Below are positions 35,710 through 44,645 of a DNA stretch of 64,000 nucleotides, piece after piece. The first letter of the stretch is position 1; each line of letters begins with the position of its first letter. The translations under genes and the position numbers were made by a program. The notes beneath the pieces are model-generated. The model searched no databases, had not been told where the DNA came from, and saw only the letters and a program-made list of their open reading frames with translations. The stretch comes from CAYFZO01 sp965211995. GTDB taxonomy: Bacteria; Pseudomonadota; Gammaproteobacteria; Poriferisulfidales; Oxydemutatoraceae. The stretch covers positions 1,054,001-1,118,000 of the forward strand of contig OZ243040.1 in the NCBI GenBank assembly GCA_965211995.1, in the 5' to 3' direction.

Positions 35710-36066
35710 GCCGGAGCCTGCGCGAGATTGCCCCTGCCGGCGAGCCGTCCGCGGCGCCCGTAGCCGGGAATTTCAACTGCCAGTCCGAAGCGCGGCCAAC
35801 GGCAGAAAAGCAGGCCGCCGAAAATCACTTTTTCCCTGAGGGGAAGCCGGCCGGGCGCAGTCCGGCCGGTGGGGGGAAATACAAAAGACGCCACGGACGG
35901 ACGCAAGAGGACGGCGGGACGGCGTTCAAACTTGAATCCGGCGCCCCGGAAAGCGCGCTCCCCGAAGCCGCAGGCGGCGAACAGCGGCGCCTGCACGCAG
36001 CCCGGGATCAGGGTCTTGCCGAAATCCCGGATCACCGCGACGAGGGTTTGCGAAAACAACCGCGTC
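35710..36066 (-). repeat. 357-bp duplication of the parE-end/HAD-start boundary
   Basis: About 35589-35755 (HAD 5' end plus parE-like tail) is repeated at about 35945-36112. GCGGCGAACAGCGGCGCCTG and ATCAGGGTCTTG occur in both, and so does the end CTGCGCGAG(A/G)TTGCCC. The inner copy is frameshifted. A palindromic element (35778-35936) lies within the duplicated unit. Confidence 0.9.
35778..35936 (+). repeat. Palindromic element, copy f (intergenic)
   Basis: Ends GCCAGTCCGAAGCGCGGCC and GGCGTTCAAACTTGAA. Contains GGCCGGGCGCAGTCCGGCC, the central hairpin with one change. Oriented opposite to the flanking genes and with a disrupted peptide frame. Confidence 0.88.
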
Positions 36067-37954
36067 ATGCCAGATCCTGCGCGAGGTTGCCCTTGTCGGC
36101 GAGCCATGCGCGGCGCTCGGACGCACGCTTGCGTGCAAGCAGCATGTCCATCGTCTCCTCTTCGGCGGCGCCCGCTGCGTGCACCAGTTGCAGCAGGCAG
36201 CGGCGCTCCACGATCATCGTGGATTCCCTGAGTTGTTGCGGGTTCATCTCGCCGAGTCCCTTGAAGCGCGTGATCCGCGCGCGCGCCGCGTCCCTCTGCG
36301 TAAGACCCGCGAGGCAGCGGTCGCGCTCCTCTTCGTTGTTCGCGTAGTGCACGTCCTTGCCGACGTCGATGCGAAACAGCGGCGGCACCGCGACGTAGGT
36401 GTGCCCGGCGGCGACCAGTTTCGGAAAGTGCCTGACGAACAGCGCGGCGAGCAAAGTCGAGATGTGCAGCCCGTCGGCGTCGGCGTCGGCGAGGATGCAA
36501 ACCTTGCCGTAACGCAGCCCGGCGAGGTCGTCGCTGCCGGGCTTGACCCCGATCGCGGTCGCGATGTCGTGGATCTCCTGCGATGCGAGCACGTCGTCGG
36601 TGGCGGCCTCCCAGGTGTTCATGATCTTGCCGCGCAGCGGCATCACCGCTTGGAAGCGCCGGTCGCGCGCCTGCCGCGCCGAGCCGCCCGCCGAGTCGCC
36701 CTCGACCAGGAACAACTCGTTCTCGCCGAGGTCGCTCGAAGCGCAGTCGGCGAGTTTGCCCGGCAGCGCGAGGTTCAGGAACATGCTTTTGCGCGGCTGC
36801 TTTGCGTTCTTGCGGCGGCGCTTGTGCGCGTTCGCGAGCGCGAGTTCGACGATGCGTCCGCCCTCGCGCGGGTGGCGGTTCAGCCACAGGCTCAGCGCGT
36901 CTTTGGTCACGCTTTGCACCACCGCGGCCGCTTCCTTGTGGGTCAGGCGCTCCTTGGTCTGGCCCGCGAACTGCGGATTTTCGATCTTCAAGGACAGCAG
37001 GTAGCAGACGTTCGACCAAAAGTCGTCGGGCGCCGGCTTGACGTTCTTCGGCGTCAATTCATGGAACTGCATGAACTCGCGCACCGCCTCGACAACCCCC
37101 GCGCGCAGGCCGCTGACGTGGCTGCCGCCCTGCGGCGTCGGCACCAGATTGACGTAACTCTCGGCGGGCGGCGGCGCGTCCTCGCCGACCCAGTTCAAGC
37201 ACCACGCCAGTTCGTGGTCCTCGCCCGCGTGGCTGTCGCTGATGTTCTCGCCGAGCAGCAAGACGCACCCGTCGGCGAGCGAGTTGAAGTATTCGGGCAG
37301 CCCGTTCTGATAGCACCACTCGCTGCGGTCGCCGCCGCGCTCGTCTTCGAGCGTGATGCGCAAGCCCGGACACAGCACCGCCTTTGCGCGCAGCAACCGG
37401 CGCAGACGTTTGCGGTCGAAGCGCACGCTGTCGAAAAACTCAGGGTCGGGGCGGAAGCGGATAGCCGAGCCCGAGGCGCGTTTTGCCGTCTTGCCGACCT
37501 CTGCGAGCGGACCCGTCGCCTTGCCGCCGCTGAAAGCCATGTTGTATTCCTTGCCGCCGCGCTTGATCCAGATCTCGAGGTGCTGCGACAAGGCGTTGAC
37601 CACCGACACGCCGACCCCGTGCAGGCCGCCGGCGTAGCGGTAATGGCGGTCCGAGAACTTGCCGCCCGAATGCAGCGTCGTCAAAATCACCTCGACGCCG
37701 GAGCATTTGCGCTGAGGGTGCTTATCCACCGGCATGCCGCGCCCGTCGTCGCGCACGCTCAGCGAGTGGTCGCGGTGCAGCGTGATCTCGATCACGCCGG
37801 CGTGTCCCGCCAGCGCTTCATCCACGCTATTATCTATGACTTCCTGCGCAAGATGGTCGGGGCTCGCGGTGTCGGTGTACATGCTCGGGCGCTTTCGCAC
37901 CGGGTCGAGCCCGCTCAGGATCTCGATTGAAGCCGCATCGTAGGAGGCGTGCAT
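36065..37954 (-). CDS. parE: DNA topoisomerase IV subunit B
   Basis: ATPase subunit of Topo IV, 629 residues from ATG 37954 (MHASYDAASIEILSGLDPVR), the family-typical start. An in-frame extension upstream to 38104 is basic, low-complexity sequence and is rejected. GHKL ATPase motifs: DNSVDEALAG (Asn for Mg), DDGRGMPVDKH and GGLHGVGVSVVNAL. Toprim motifs: ELFLVEGDSAGGSA and CILADADADGLHI. PLRGKIMNTWEA and RFKGLGEMNPQQL are typical of ParE. Transcribed before the HAD gene and parC, giving a parE-HAD-parC group. Confidence 0.96.
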   Translation of the reverse strand: MHASYDAASIEILSGLDPVRKRPSMYTDTASPDHLAQEVIDNSVDEALAGHAGVIEITLHRDHSLSVRDDGRGMPVDKHPQRKCSGVEVILTTLHSGGKFSDRHYRYAGGLHGVGVSVVNALSQHLEIWIKRGGKEYNMAFSGGKATGPLAEVGKTAKRASGSAIRFRPDPEFFDSVRFDRKRLRRLLRAKAVLCPGLRITLEDERGGDRSEWCYQNGLPEYFNSLADGCVLLLGENISDSHAGEDHELAWCLNWVGEDAPPPAESYVNLVPTPQGGSHVSGLRAGVVEAVREFMQFHELTPKNVKPAPDDFWSNVCYLLSLKIENPQFAGQTKERLTHKEAAAVVQSVTKDALSLWLNRHPREGGRIVELALANAHKRRRKNAKQPRKSMFLNLALPGKLADCASSDLGENELFLVEGDSAGGSARQARDRRFQAVMPLRGKIMNTWEAATDDVLASQEIHDIATAIGVKPGSDDLAGLRYGKVCILADADADGLHISTLLAALFVRHFPKLVAAGHTYVAVPPLFRIDVGKDVHYANNEEERDRCLAGLTQRDAARARITRFKGLGEMNPQQLRESTMIVERRCLLQLVHAAGAAEEETMDMLLARKRASERRAWLADKGNLAQDLA

Positions 37955-38092
37955 GATTAAAAGCAAGGTGATAAACGATGAATTATAAACCAGGCCCTCC
38001 GACGTCGGACGCCGACCGGCCCGCGCCGCGGCACGCCCGCAGCGGCGGCGGCGGGCATTAACGCGACGACGACACCGAACGCTGCGGCGGCG

Positions 38093-41000
38093 ATGAACAC
38101 CCACACCACGACGGCCCTAAACGTAATTGAGGCGGCGGCGCCGAACGTCAACGCGGCGGTGTCGGCTTCCGCCGGCACCGGCAAGACCTGGCTGCTGGTG
38201 ACGCGGCTGCTGCGGCTGCTGCTCGCCGGGGAACCGCCCGCCTCGATCCTCGCGATCACGTTCACGCAGAAAGCCGCCGCTGAGATCCGCACAAGGCTGA
38301 CCTCGACGCTGCGCGACTGGACGCGCGCCGACGACGCCGCGCTCAAGCGCGAACTCGAGCACCTCGGCGCCGCGCCCGCGCAGGTGCGGCGCGCGCGCGC
38401 ACTGTACGAAACGCTGATCTACGCCGAAAACGACATCCGCATCCTGACCTTCCACGCGTTCTGCGCGGAGATCCTCGAGCGCTTTCCGTTCGAGGCCAAA
38501 GTCCCGCCGGGGTTCGAGATCTGCACCGAGGAATGGGAGTTGCAGGACGAGGCGCTGAACCGGTTGTACACGGCGGCGGCCGGTCCCGCTCAGGCCACGG
38601 CGCGGGCGCTGCAAACGTTGTTTGAAGCCTGCGGCGGGCTGGCCAGCACCAACCTCGCGCTCAGGAACTTCCTGAACCACCGCAACGACTGGCTCGCCTA
38701 CGTCGAACCGGACACACAAACGCCGGCGCAGACCGCGACCCGGCACTTGAGCGAAATGCTCGGCGTCGAGCCCGAAGACGCCGAACGCGGCATCGTGCTC
38801 GACGCGCCGACGCGCGAACTGCTCGCACGGCACGCGCGGCTGCTCGCGCTGCACGACACCCAAACCTTCCGCGGACACACCGCTGCGATCGACCACTTTC
38901 TCGCGTCCGGCGCGGAAGCCGGCGCGGAAACGCTGCCGGCGCTGCTCGACTGCTTTTTCAAACGGGACGGCGGCGAGCGAGCGCACGAATTCACGGGCAA
39001 CGCGTTCCGCCAGGCGCTGGGCCCCGAGTACGCCGAGTTTGACGCCGGGCGGGCGGCGCTGGCCGCAACGCTGACGACGCTCAAGGAAGTGTTACTCAAG
39101 CGCCGGACCTTGTGCCGCAACCGCGCGTGGTACGTCGCGGGACAGCACCTGGCCGACATCTACCGCGAACTCAAACTCGCGCGCCGCCAACTCGACTTCA
39201 ACGACCTCGAATGGCTCGCGTGCCGCGTATTGAACCGCGAAGACGACGCGCAGTGGATCCAGTACCGCCTGAACGAGCGCATCCGCCACGTATTGGTTGA
39301 CGAATTCCAGGACACCAACCCGCAGCAGTGGCAACTGCTCAAGCCGCTGCTCGAAGAAATGGCGTCGCAGCAGGACGGCGGCAGCGCGTTCATCGTCGGC
39401 GACGTCAAGCAGTCCATCTACGGGTTCCGCCGCGCCAGCCCGGAGTTGCAGGACGAAGCCGGGAACTGGCTGTGCCGGCACATGGGCGGGCGGCTTTACA
39501 CCACCGACGTCTCGCGGCGCTCCTCGCCGGCGGTGGTCGAATTCGTCAACCGCGTGTTCGACCCGGCCGGCGGGAACGAGGACGGCGGCGGCGGTGAACG
39601 CGGCAAAGCGCCGATGCTGCCCGGCTTCAGGACGCACGTCAGTCATCTCGATACGCCGGGCGGCGTCATCGTGCTGCCGTTCGCCGAAAAACAACCGGCC
39701 GCGGAGGCGCCGCGCGAGTGGCGCCGCATCCTGCGCGACCCGCCCGCGCCCGGCGGCGCTTTGCCCGCGCTCGCGGAAGGCGAGCGGATCGCCGCGTACA
39801 TCGCGCGCATGGTCGGCGACCGCGTCGCCGTGCACGACCGCGACGGCCGCGTGCGCCCGCTGCGCTTCGGCGACGTCACCTTGCTGTTGCGGAGACGCAC
39901 GCGGCTCGACTGCTACGAGCAGGCGCTGGTCAAGGCCGGCATCCCCCACACCAGCGGGCGCACGGAAAAACTGTTCGGCTCGCTCGAAATCGCGGACCTG
40001 CTCGCGCTGCTTCAATTCCTGGTCAACCACGAGCGCAATCTCGATCTTGCGCAGGTGCTGCGCAGCCCGATCTTCGCCGCCACCGACGAGCAGTTGATCG
40101 CGCTGGCGCAAACCGCGGACGGCTGCTGGTTCGCGCGTCTCGGGCGGCAGCACGGCGACGCCGGCCTGCAACGCGCACACGCATTGCTCAGCGACTGGAT
40201 CGAGGCCGCGCGCACGCGGCTGCCGGCGCACGACCTGCTCGACCGCGTCTATCGCGAAGGCGACGTAATCCACCGCTACCGCTGCGCCGCGCCGGACGAG
40301 GAACAAGACCTGGTCGAGAAAAACCTGGTGAGCCTGCTCGACCACTCGCTCGAATTTGAAAGCGGGCGCTACCCGGACGTCGCGCATTTCGCGCGCAGCC
40401 TGAAGCGCCGCATCGCGCGCGCCCGCGGCGGGCGCGCGGCGCTGACGACGAGCATCGAACCCGACGACCTCGACCGCGTGCGCATCCTGACCATCCATCA
40501 GGCGAAAGGCCTCGAAGCGCCGGTGATCGTCCTCGCCGACTGCGGCAAGCAGAAAAAAAAAGCCGGCGCCTACGGCGTGCTCGCCGACTGGCCGCCCCAC
40601 GGCGAACAGCCCGCCAACTTCCGGCCCGAAACGCGGCCCAAGGAAGCCGGGCAGGCCGCTGAAAATCGCCCCCCCCTCGGGGGGGAGGCGCCCGGGTTGC
40701 ACCCGGCCGGTGGGGGGGAATACACAAAACAACGCGGGCGGGCGCCGGAAGACGACGGGGCTACGCCGCACTTCAGACTTGAATCCGGCCCCGCGCATTT
40801 CCTGCTGGTGCCGAAATCCGGCCACGTTGACGCTTTCACCGAACAGTGCAAGCGCCGCCTCGAACAACGCGAAGCGAGAGAAGACGCGAACCTGCTGTAC
40901 GTGGCGTTGACGCGCGCGCGCCAGTACCTGGTCATCTCAGGCAGCGGCAGCGAGCCCGCGGCCGACTGGTACGGGCTGCTCGAATCTCGCGCACCGAAAA

Positions 41001-41674
41001 CGGTGACGGAGTTTGAAACGGTGGCCGCCGAAGTCCCGGCGGATCAGGCGGCGGCCGCCGAAACCGCCGCCGAGAACGCCGCCGAATACAAGCCGCTGCC
41101 GGCGGCGCCCGCACTCGAGATCCGCCCGCACGCGCTGGTCGGTGCAACGCCCGGCCGCGCAAGCGCCGCCGCGCGCATCGAAGACGAGGACGGGCAACTG
41201 CGCGGACAGGTGATCCACTATGCCCTGAAACTGTTGAGCGAGCGCGCCGCAGAAGACGAACTGCAAAGCACCCTCGCCGCGCGCTTCCCGCAGGCTTCGG
41301 CGCACCTGCACGAGTGGCTCGAGCGCGCACGCGCGCTGGTCGCCGACGAGTCGCTGCGCGAATTGTTCGACGACGCGCGCTACGAACAGGTATTGAACGA
41401 AGCGCCGATCTCGTTCGTGCACGACGGCGACTCGTATTTCGGCGTGATTGACCGGGTGTGCGTCGGCCGTGACGCGATCTGGCTGGTTGACTACAAAACG
41501 CACGCGGCGCCGGACGCACGCGCCGCGGCGCTCAAGGCACACTACGCCGCACAGATGCACGCCTACTACCTGGGCGTGGCGAAACTATGGCCGGGACGCA
41601 CGGTGCGCACCTCGCTGCTGCTCACCGAAAACCGGCAACTGTGCGATTACGGCTTCGATGAAGCGCCGCGGTAG
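38093..41674 (+). CDS. AddA-like UvrD/RecB-family helicase-nuclease with translated element insert
   Basis: 1193 residues. SF1A helicase motifs in order: Walker A VSASAGTGKTWLL (about residue 25), ITFTQKAAAEI (Ia), VDEFQDTNPQQW (II, about 400), GDVKQSIYGFR (III), TIHQAKGLEAPVIVL (V, about 805) and LLYVALTRARQYL (VI, about 930). A C-terminal PD-(D/E)xK nuclease has FGVIDRV...WLVDYKTH. This is the AddA architecture for double-strand-break end processing. Between motifs V and VI (residues about 842-897) lies a palindromic-element peptide, copy g. AddA normally pairs with AddB, but none lies in this window; parE is divergent upstream and dsbC convergent downstream. The frame is open throughout. 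Confidence 0.9.
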   Translation: MNTHTTTALNVIEAAAPNVNAAVSASAGTGKTWLLVTRLLRLLLAGEPPASILAITFTQKAAAEIRTRLTSTLRDWTRADDAALKRELEHLGAAPAQVRRARALYETLIYAENDIRILTFHAFCAEILERFPFEAKVPPGFEICTEEWELQDEALNRLYTAAAGPAQATARALQTLFEACGGLASTNLALRNFLNHRNDWLAYVEPDTQTPAQTATRHLSEMLGVEPEDAERGIVLDAPTRELLARHARLLALHDTQTFRGHTAAIDHFLASGAEAGAETLPALLDCFFKRDGGERAHEFTGNAFRQALGPEYAEFDAGRAALAATLTTLKEVLLKRRTLCRNRAWYVAGQHLADIYRELKLARRQLDFNDLEWLACRVLNREDDAQWIQYRLNERIRHVLVDEFQDTNPQQWQLLKPLLEEMASQQDGGSAFIVGDVKQSIYGFRRASPELQDEAGNWLCRHMGGRLYTTDVSRRSSPAVVEFVNRVFDPAGGNEDGGGGERGKAPMLPGFRTHVSHLDTPGGVIVLPFAEKQPAAEAPREWRRILRDPPAPGGALPALAEGERIAAYIARMVGDRVAVHDRDGRVRPLRFGDVTLLLRRRTRLDCYEQALVKAGIPHTSGRTEKLFGSLEIADLLALLQFLVNHERNLDLAQVLRSPIFAATDEQLIALAQTADGCWFARLGRQHGDAGLQRAHALLSDWIEAARTRLPAHDLLDRVYREGDVIHRYRCAAPDEEQDLVEKNLVSLLDHSLEFESGRYPDVAHFARSLKRRIARARGGRAALTTSIEPDDLDRVRILTIHQAKGLEAPVIVLADCGKQKKKAGAYGVLADWPPHGEQPANFRPETRPKEAGQAAENRPPLGGEAPGLHPAGGGEYTKQRGRAPEDDGATPHFRLESGPAHFLLVPKSGHVDAFTEQCKRRLEQREAREDANLLYVALTRARQYLVISGSGSEPAADWYGLLESRAPKTVTEFETVAAEVPADQAAAAETAAENAAEYKPLPAAPALEIRPHALVGATPGRASAAARIEDEDGQLRGQVIHYALKLLSERAAEDELQSTLAARFPQASAHLHEWLERARALVADESLRELFDDARYEQVLNEAPISFVHDGDSYFGVIDRVCVGRDAIWLVDYKTHAAPDARAAALKAHYAAQMHAYYLGVAKLWPGRTVRTSLLLTENRQLCDYGFDEAPR
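40618..40783 (+). repeat. Palindromic element, copy g, in frame inside the AddA-like gene
   Basis: Ends CTTCCGGCCCGAAACGCGGCC and CCGCACTTCAGACTTGAA. Encodes ANFRPETRPKEAGQAAENR, then PPLGGEAPGLHPAGGGEY, RGRAPEDDG and PHFRLESGP. It interrupts the segment between helicase motifs V and VI, where AddA/RecB proteins have no such peptide. Runs of seven or more C and G inside form a second hairpin. Confidence 0.93.
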
Positions 41675-41745
41675 GCGGGCTGCGCTTGCGCGCGGCGCGG
41701 ACGTGCGCGGCTTCGAGGAAGCGGCGCGGCTTTCACTCATTGCCG

Positions 41746-42005
41746 GCTCAGCGGTTTGCGCTCGTCTGCGGAACAATCTCGCGCACCCTGCGGGGCGTCG
41801 CGCTCCGGGCCTGCATTTCCGGCGGTCGCCGGACTGAATCAACTACAAACTTTGATCAGAGTCGGCGACGAGCGCCTCGAGCAACTTCTTCGGCGGCACG
41901 TAACCGCCGATAAAAGCGCCGCTCTCATCCGGGGATTCATCTCGCGCACCCTGCGGCTCACCGCTCACCGGGCTTGCATCTCCGGCGGTCGCCGGACTGA
42001 ATCAA
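41746..42005 (-). repeat. 163-bp tandem copies of the dsbC 3' end
   Basis: ACAAACTTTGATCAG(A/C)GTCGG followed by the dsbC C-terminal codons occurs at about 41844 and at the true end about 42007. The upstream part (CTCGCGCACCCTGCGG) also recurs at 41778 and 41942. The extra copy stops matching dsbC at about 41926. Confidence 0.93.
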
Positions 42006-42734
42006 TTACAAACTTTGATCAGCGTCGGCGACGAGCGCCTCGAGCAACTTCTTCGGCGGCACGTAACCGCCGATAAAAGCGCCGCTCTCGAGCACGATCG
42101 CCGGCGTGCCGCGCACACCGACTTCCCGCGCCGCGCGCAGGTGGGATTCGATCGGGTTGTCGCATTGTTTGGGCGGGATGGCCGCGCCGCTCTTCGCCAA
42201 GTCCATCGCCGCGTTGCGGTCGTCCGCGCACCACACGCCGATCGCCTTGGCACGGGCCTGCTCGCCCCTGAACGGCGTCATCAGATAATTCACGCGAATG
42301 CCGAGTTTTTGGAGTTCGGGCATATGCGCGTGGAACTTGCGGCAGTAGCCGCATTCAACGTCGGTAAATACGCTGACCGTGTACTTGGTGTGGTCGGGCA
42401 CGTAGGAGATCATTTGATCCTTGCCGATCCGCTTGAGCGCGACTCGACGCAGGCGCTTGTTCGTGTTCTCGGTCAGATCCCGCCTGTTTGCGGTGTCCCA
42501 GATCGAGCCGTCGAGCATGAAATTGCCGTCCTCGGTCATGTACATGACCTGGCCATCGGAGACGACCTCGTAAATCCCCGGCAACGGCGTCGCCTTGACC
42601 GAAGTCACCGACGCCTGCGGGAACAGGCGTTTGAAATTGTCGGCCACCGCGCGCGGCGCGGCGGCGGCGCTCGGCGCGAGCAGCACGGAGGTCACGACTG
42701 CAAATGCGGCGGCGGATAAAAGTTTTTGCGGCAT
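42006..42734 (-). CDS. dsbC: Thiol:disulfide interchange protein DsbC
   Basis: Periplasmic disulfide isomerase, 242 residues. Signal peptide FAVVTSVLLAPSAAAA. N-terminal dimerisation domain (GIYEVVSDGQVMYMTEDG), then a thioredoxin fold with active site Cys128-Gly-Tyr-Cys131. The structural pair is Cys in GVWCADDRN and PPKQCDNP. The cis-proline loop is VRGTPAIV. It follows xerD by 17 bases on the same strand, an order common in gammaproteobacteria. Likely helps fold multi-cysteine exported proteins such as XoxG. Confidence 0.95.
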   Translation of the reverse strand: MPQKLLSAAAFAVVTSVLLAPSAAAAPRAVADNFKRLFPQASVTSVKATPLPGIYEVVSDGQVMYMTEDGNFMLDGSIWDTANRRDLTENTNKRLRRVALKRIGKDQMISYVPDHTKYTVSVFTDVECGYCRKFHAHMPELQKLGIRVNYLMTPFRGEQARAKAIGVWCADDRNAAMDLAKSGAAIPPKQCDNPIESHLRAAREVGVRGTPAIVLESGAFIGGYVPPKKLLEALVADADQSL

Positions 42735-42751
42735 CCGGCGGTCTCCGGGCG

Positions 42752-43651
42752 TCAGCCCCTCGGGTGGTGCGCCTGATGGAGGCTTTTCAGGCGCGCGTTC
42801 GCAACATGAGTATATATCTGAGTAGTGGATAAATCACTATGCCCCAGCAACAACTGCACCACGCGCAGGTCGGCGCCGTGATTGAGCAGGTGCGTCGCAA
42901 AGGCGTGGCGCAGGGTATGCGGCGACAACGGCTTCGAGACCCCGGCCTTGCGCGCGAGTTTCTTGATCGCGTACCAGAAAGCCTGGCGCGTCAGCGCGCC
43001 CCCGCGGCGGCTGACGAACACCGCCTTGCAGGCGCCGTGCCGCGCCGTCAGCGACACCCGCGCCCCGGTCAGATAACGCCGCACCCACTCGACCGCCTCG
43101 TCGCCGATCGGCACCAGCCGCTCCTTGCCGCCCTTGCCGGTGATGCGCAGATAGCCCGCGTCGAGAAACAACTGCGAAGTCTCGAGGCCGACCAATTCGG
43201 AGACGCGCAAGCCGCAGGCGTACAGCAACTCGAGCATCGCCTTGTCGCGCAACCCGACCGGCGTGTCCCACGACGGCGCGGCGAGCAGGCTTTCGACTTC
43301 GCTTTCGGTGAGATTCGACGGCAGGCGCCGCCCGAACTTCGGCAGCGAGATCTCCTCGGTCGGGTCTTTCCCGATGACCCCCTCGCGCACCAGGTAACGG
43401 TAGAAGCGCCGGAGCGAGGAAATAAACCGTGCGTTTGAGCGCGCGGTGTAACCGCCGCCGATGCGCTCGGCGAGACAGCCGCGCACGTCCTCGCGCCGCA
43501 CCGTCTGCAGCCCGACGTCCTTGCGCCGCATCACGGCGCTAAAATGGCGGACGTCGCGGCGGTAAGCGGCGATGGTATTGCGGCTCAAGCCGTCCTGGGT
43601 CACCAGGGCGCTGATAAAAGCCTCGATGCAGTCGCCGCCAAGTCTGTCCAC
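42752..43651 (-). CDS. xerD: XerD tyrosine recombinase
   Basis: Chromosome-dimer-resolving recombinase acting at dif with XerC. 299 residues from GTG 43651, which has GGAGG six bases upstream. The in-frame extension to 44083 covers the RDD gene on the other strand and is rejected. All catalytic residues are visible: Arg149 (CGLRVSEL), Lys173, His245 and Arg248 (LSPHTLRHAFATH), His271 (LGHSDL) and nucleophile Tyr280 (TTQIYTHV). N-terminal SAM-like domain at about 1-100. Placement before dsbC favours XerD over XerC. Confidence 0.95.
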   Translation of the reverse strand: MDRLGGDCIEAFISALVTQDGLSRNTIAAYRRDVRHFSAVMRRKDVGLQTVRREDVRGCLAERIGGGYTARSNARFISSLRRFYRYLVREGVIGKDPTEEISLPKFGRRLPSNLTESEVESLLAAPSWDTPVGLRDKAMLELLYACGLRVSELVGLETSQLFLDAGYLRITGKGGKERLVPIGDEAVEWVRRYLTGARVSLTARHGACKAVFVSRRGGALTRQAFWYAIKKLARKAGVSKPLSPHTLRHAFATHLLNHGADLRVVQLLLGHSDLSTTQIYTHVANARLKSLHQAHHPRG

Positions 43652-43693
43652 GCACCGCCTCCACGCCGTTTGCCTGAATAGATCAAACAGATT

Positions 43694-44119
43694 ATGACAC
43701 ACGACCCCCCAGGCGAATGCATCCCGGCCGGCCTCGCACGGCGCGCGGGTGCGATCTTTTACGACCTGCTGATCGTCGTCGCGATATTGTTCATCGCCAC
43801 GATCTTCTGGACCGCCGCGGGCGTGACTTTCGGCCATCCCTGGTACCGCGCCTACGTCGCGTTCGTCTATCTGGTCACCTTCGCGTACTTCGGCTGGTGC
43901 TGGGTGCACGGCGGGCAAACCGCGGGCATGAAGATATGGAAGATCAAACTGGTCGGCGTCGGCGCAAGACGCTTCGGCTGGGCCGGCGCGATGACGCGCA
44001 GCGCCGCCGCGGTGCTCTCCGCCATCGCGCTCGGCGCGGGATTCTGGTGGGCGCTGCTGGACCGCAGCCAACTGACCTGGCACGACCGGCTCTCGGGAAG
44101 CCGTCTGATACGGACATAA
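43694..44119 (+). CDS. RDD family membrane protein
   Basis: 141 residues, three hydrophobic segments. The N-terminal GLARRAGAIFYDLLIVV carries the Arg-Asp pair of the RDD family, and the end has TWHDRLSGSRLI. Genes of this family usually sit next to lptG/lptF in gammaproteobacteria, as here. Role unknown; some RDD proteins act as cation exchangers. It is divergent from xerD. Confidence 0.85.
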   Translation: MTHDPPGECIPAGLARRAGAIFYDLLIVVAILFIATIFWTAAGVTFGHPWYRAYVAFVYLVTFAYFGWCWVHGGQTAGMKIWKIKLVGVGARRFGWAGAMTRSAAAVLSAIALGAGFWWALLDRSQLTWHDRLSGSRLIRT

Positions 44120-44206
44120 GCGCCGACCGTGCGCAACGGTTGCCGCAGCGTTGCAAATTGCGGCGGTGGGCGGACGCGCGCCGCACCCGCCGCCGGCCGG
44201 GAACGC

Positions 44207-44530
44207 TCAACCGAGTTTGGACAAAACTTGATTAAACGAGGTTGCGCAGGTTGACCCGACCGCCACGACGATAATGACCGTCGTGACAACGACGCCGACC
44301 CCCCGGTTACGCAGGTTGTCACGGCGCTCGCCCACGTGCCGCCTGAAATCCCGTAAATCGGCGCTTGGCCGATCCACTCTGCTCGCAAGCACGCCGACTT
44401 CCGCGCTTGACCGATCCACTCTGCCCGCAAGCACGCCGATTTCCACGCTCTGCCAATCCATGCGCGGACTGATGCGCCGGGCGAGTTCGTGTAAATCGCC
44501 TCTGAGCGCGTTGGCCTGTTCTTCGGTCAT
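44207..44530 (-). CDS. Small tail-anchored membrane protein with internal 13-residue repeat
   Basis: 107 residues, not recognised. AAAGGAGA stands 8 bases before ATG 44530, which supports a real gene. The N-terminus is charged and helical (MTEEQANALRGDLHELARRI). A 39-bp/13-residue tandem duplication then gives EIGVLAGRVDRSS / EVGVLASRVDRPS. A hydrophobic C-terminal span (GVVVTTVIIVVAVGSTCATS) suggests anchoring by the tail with the helical part in the cytosol, in the style of DUF1640-like or bacteriophage-type small coiled-coil membrane proteins. It lies between the RDD gene and lptG. Confidence 0.65.
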   Translation of the reverse strand: MTEEQANALRGDLHELARRISPRMDWQSVEIGVLAGRVDRSSAEVGVLASRVDRPSADLRDFRRHVGERRDNLRNRGVGVVVTTVIIVVAVGSTCATSFNQVLSKLG

Positions 44531-44645
44531 TGCTTTTGTCTCCTTTCACTGCGGCAATTTAAGCCTGTCCGCAAATTGGCCGCGCACCGCCGAAATCAGG
44601 CGGCGGCGGAATCAACGGCAGCGTAGAACCGGCGAACGGCGGCGG

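Noticed and set aside
37955..38104. N-terminal extension of ParE
   Set aside because: Arg-rich non-homologous sequence; ATG 37954 matches the family start.
43652..44083. N-terminal extension of XerD
   Set aside because: The extension covers the RDD gene antisense and is low-complexity; GTG 43651 has a good ribosome site and gives normal length.
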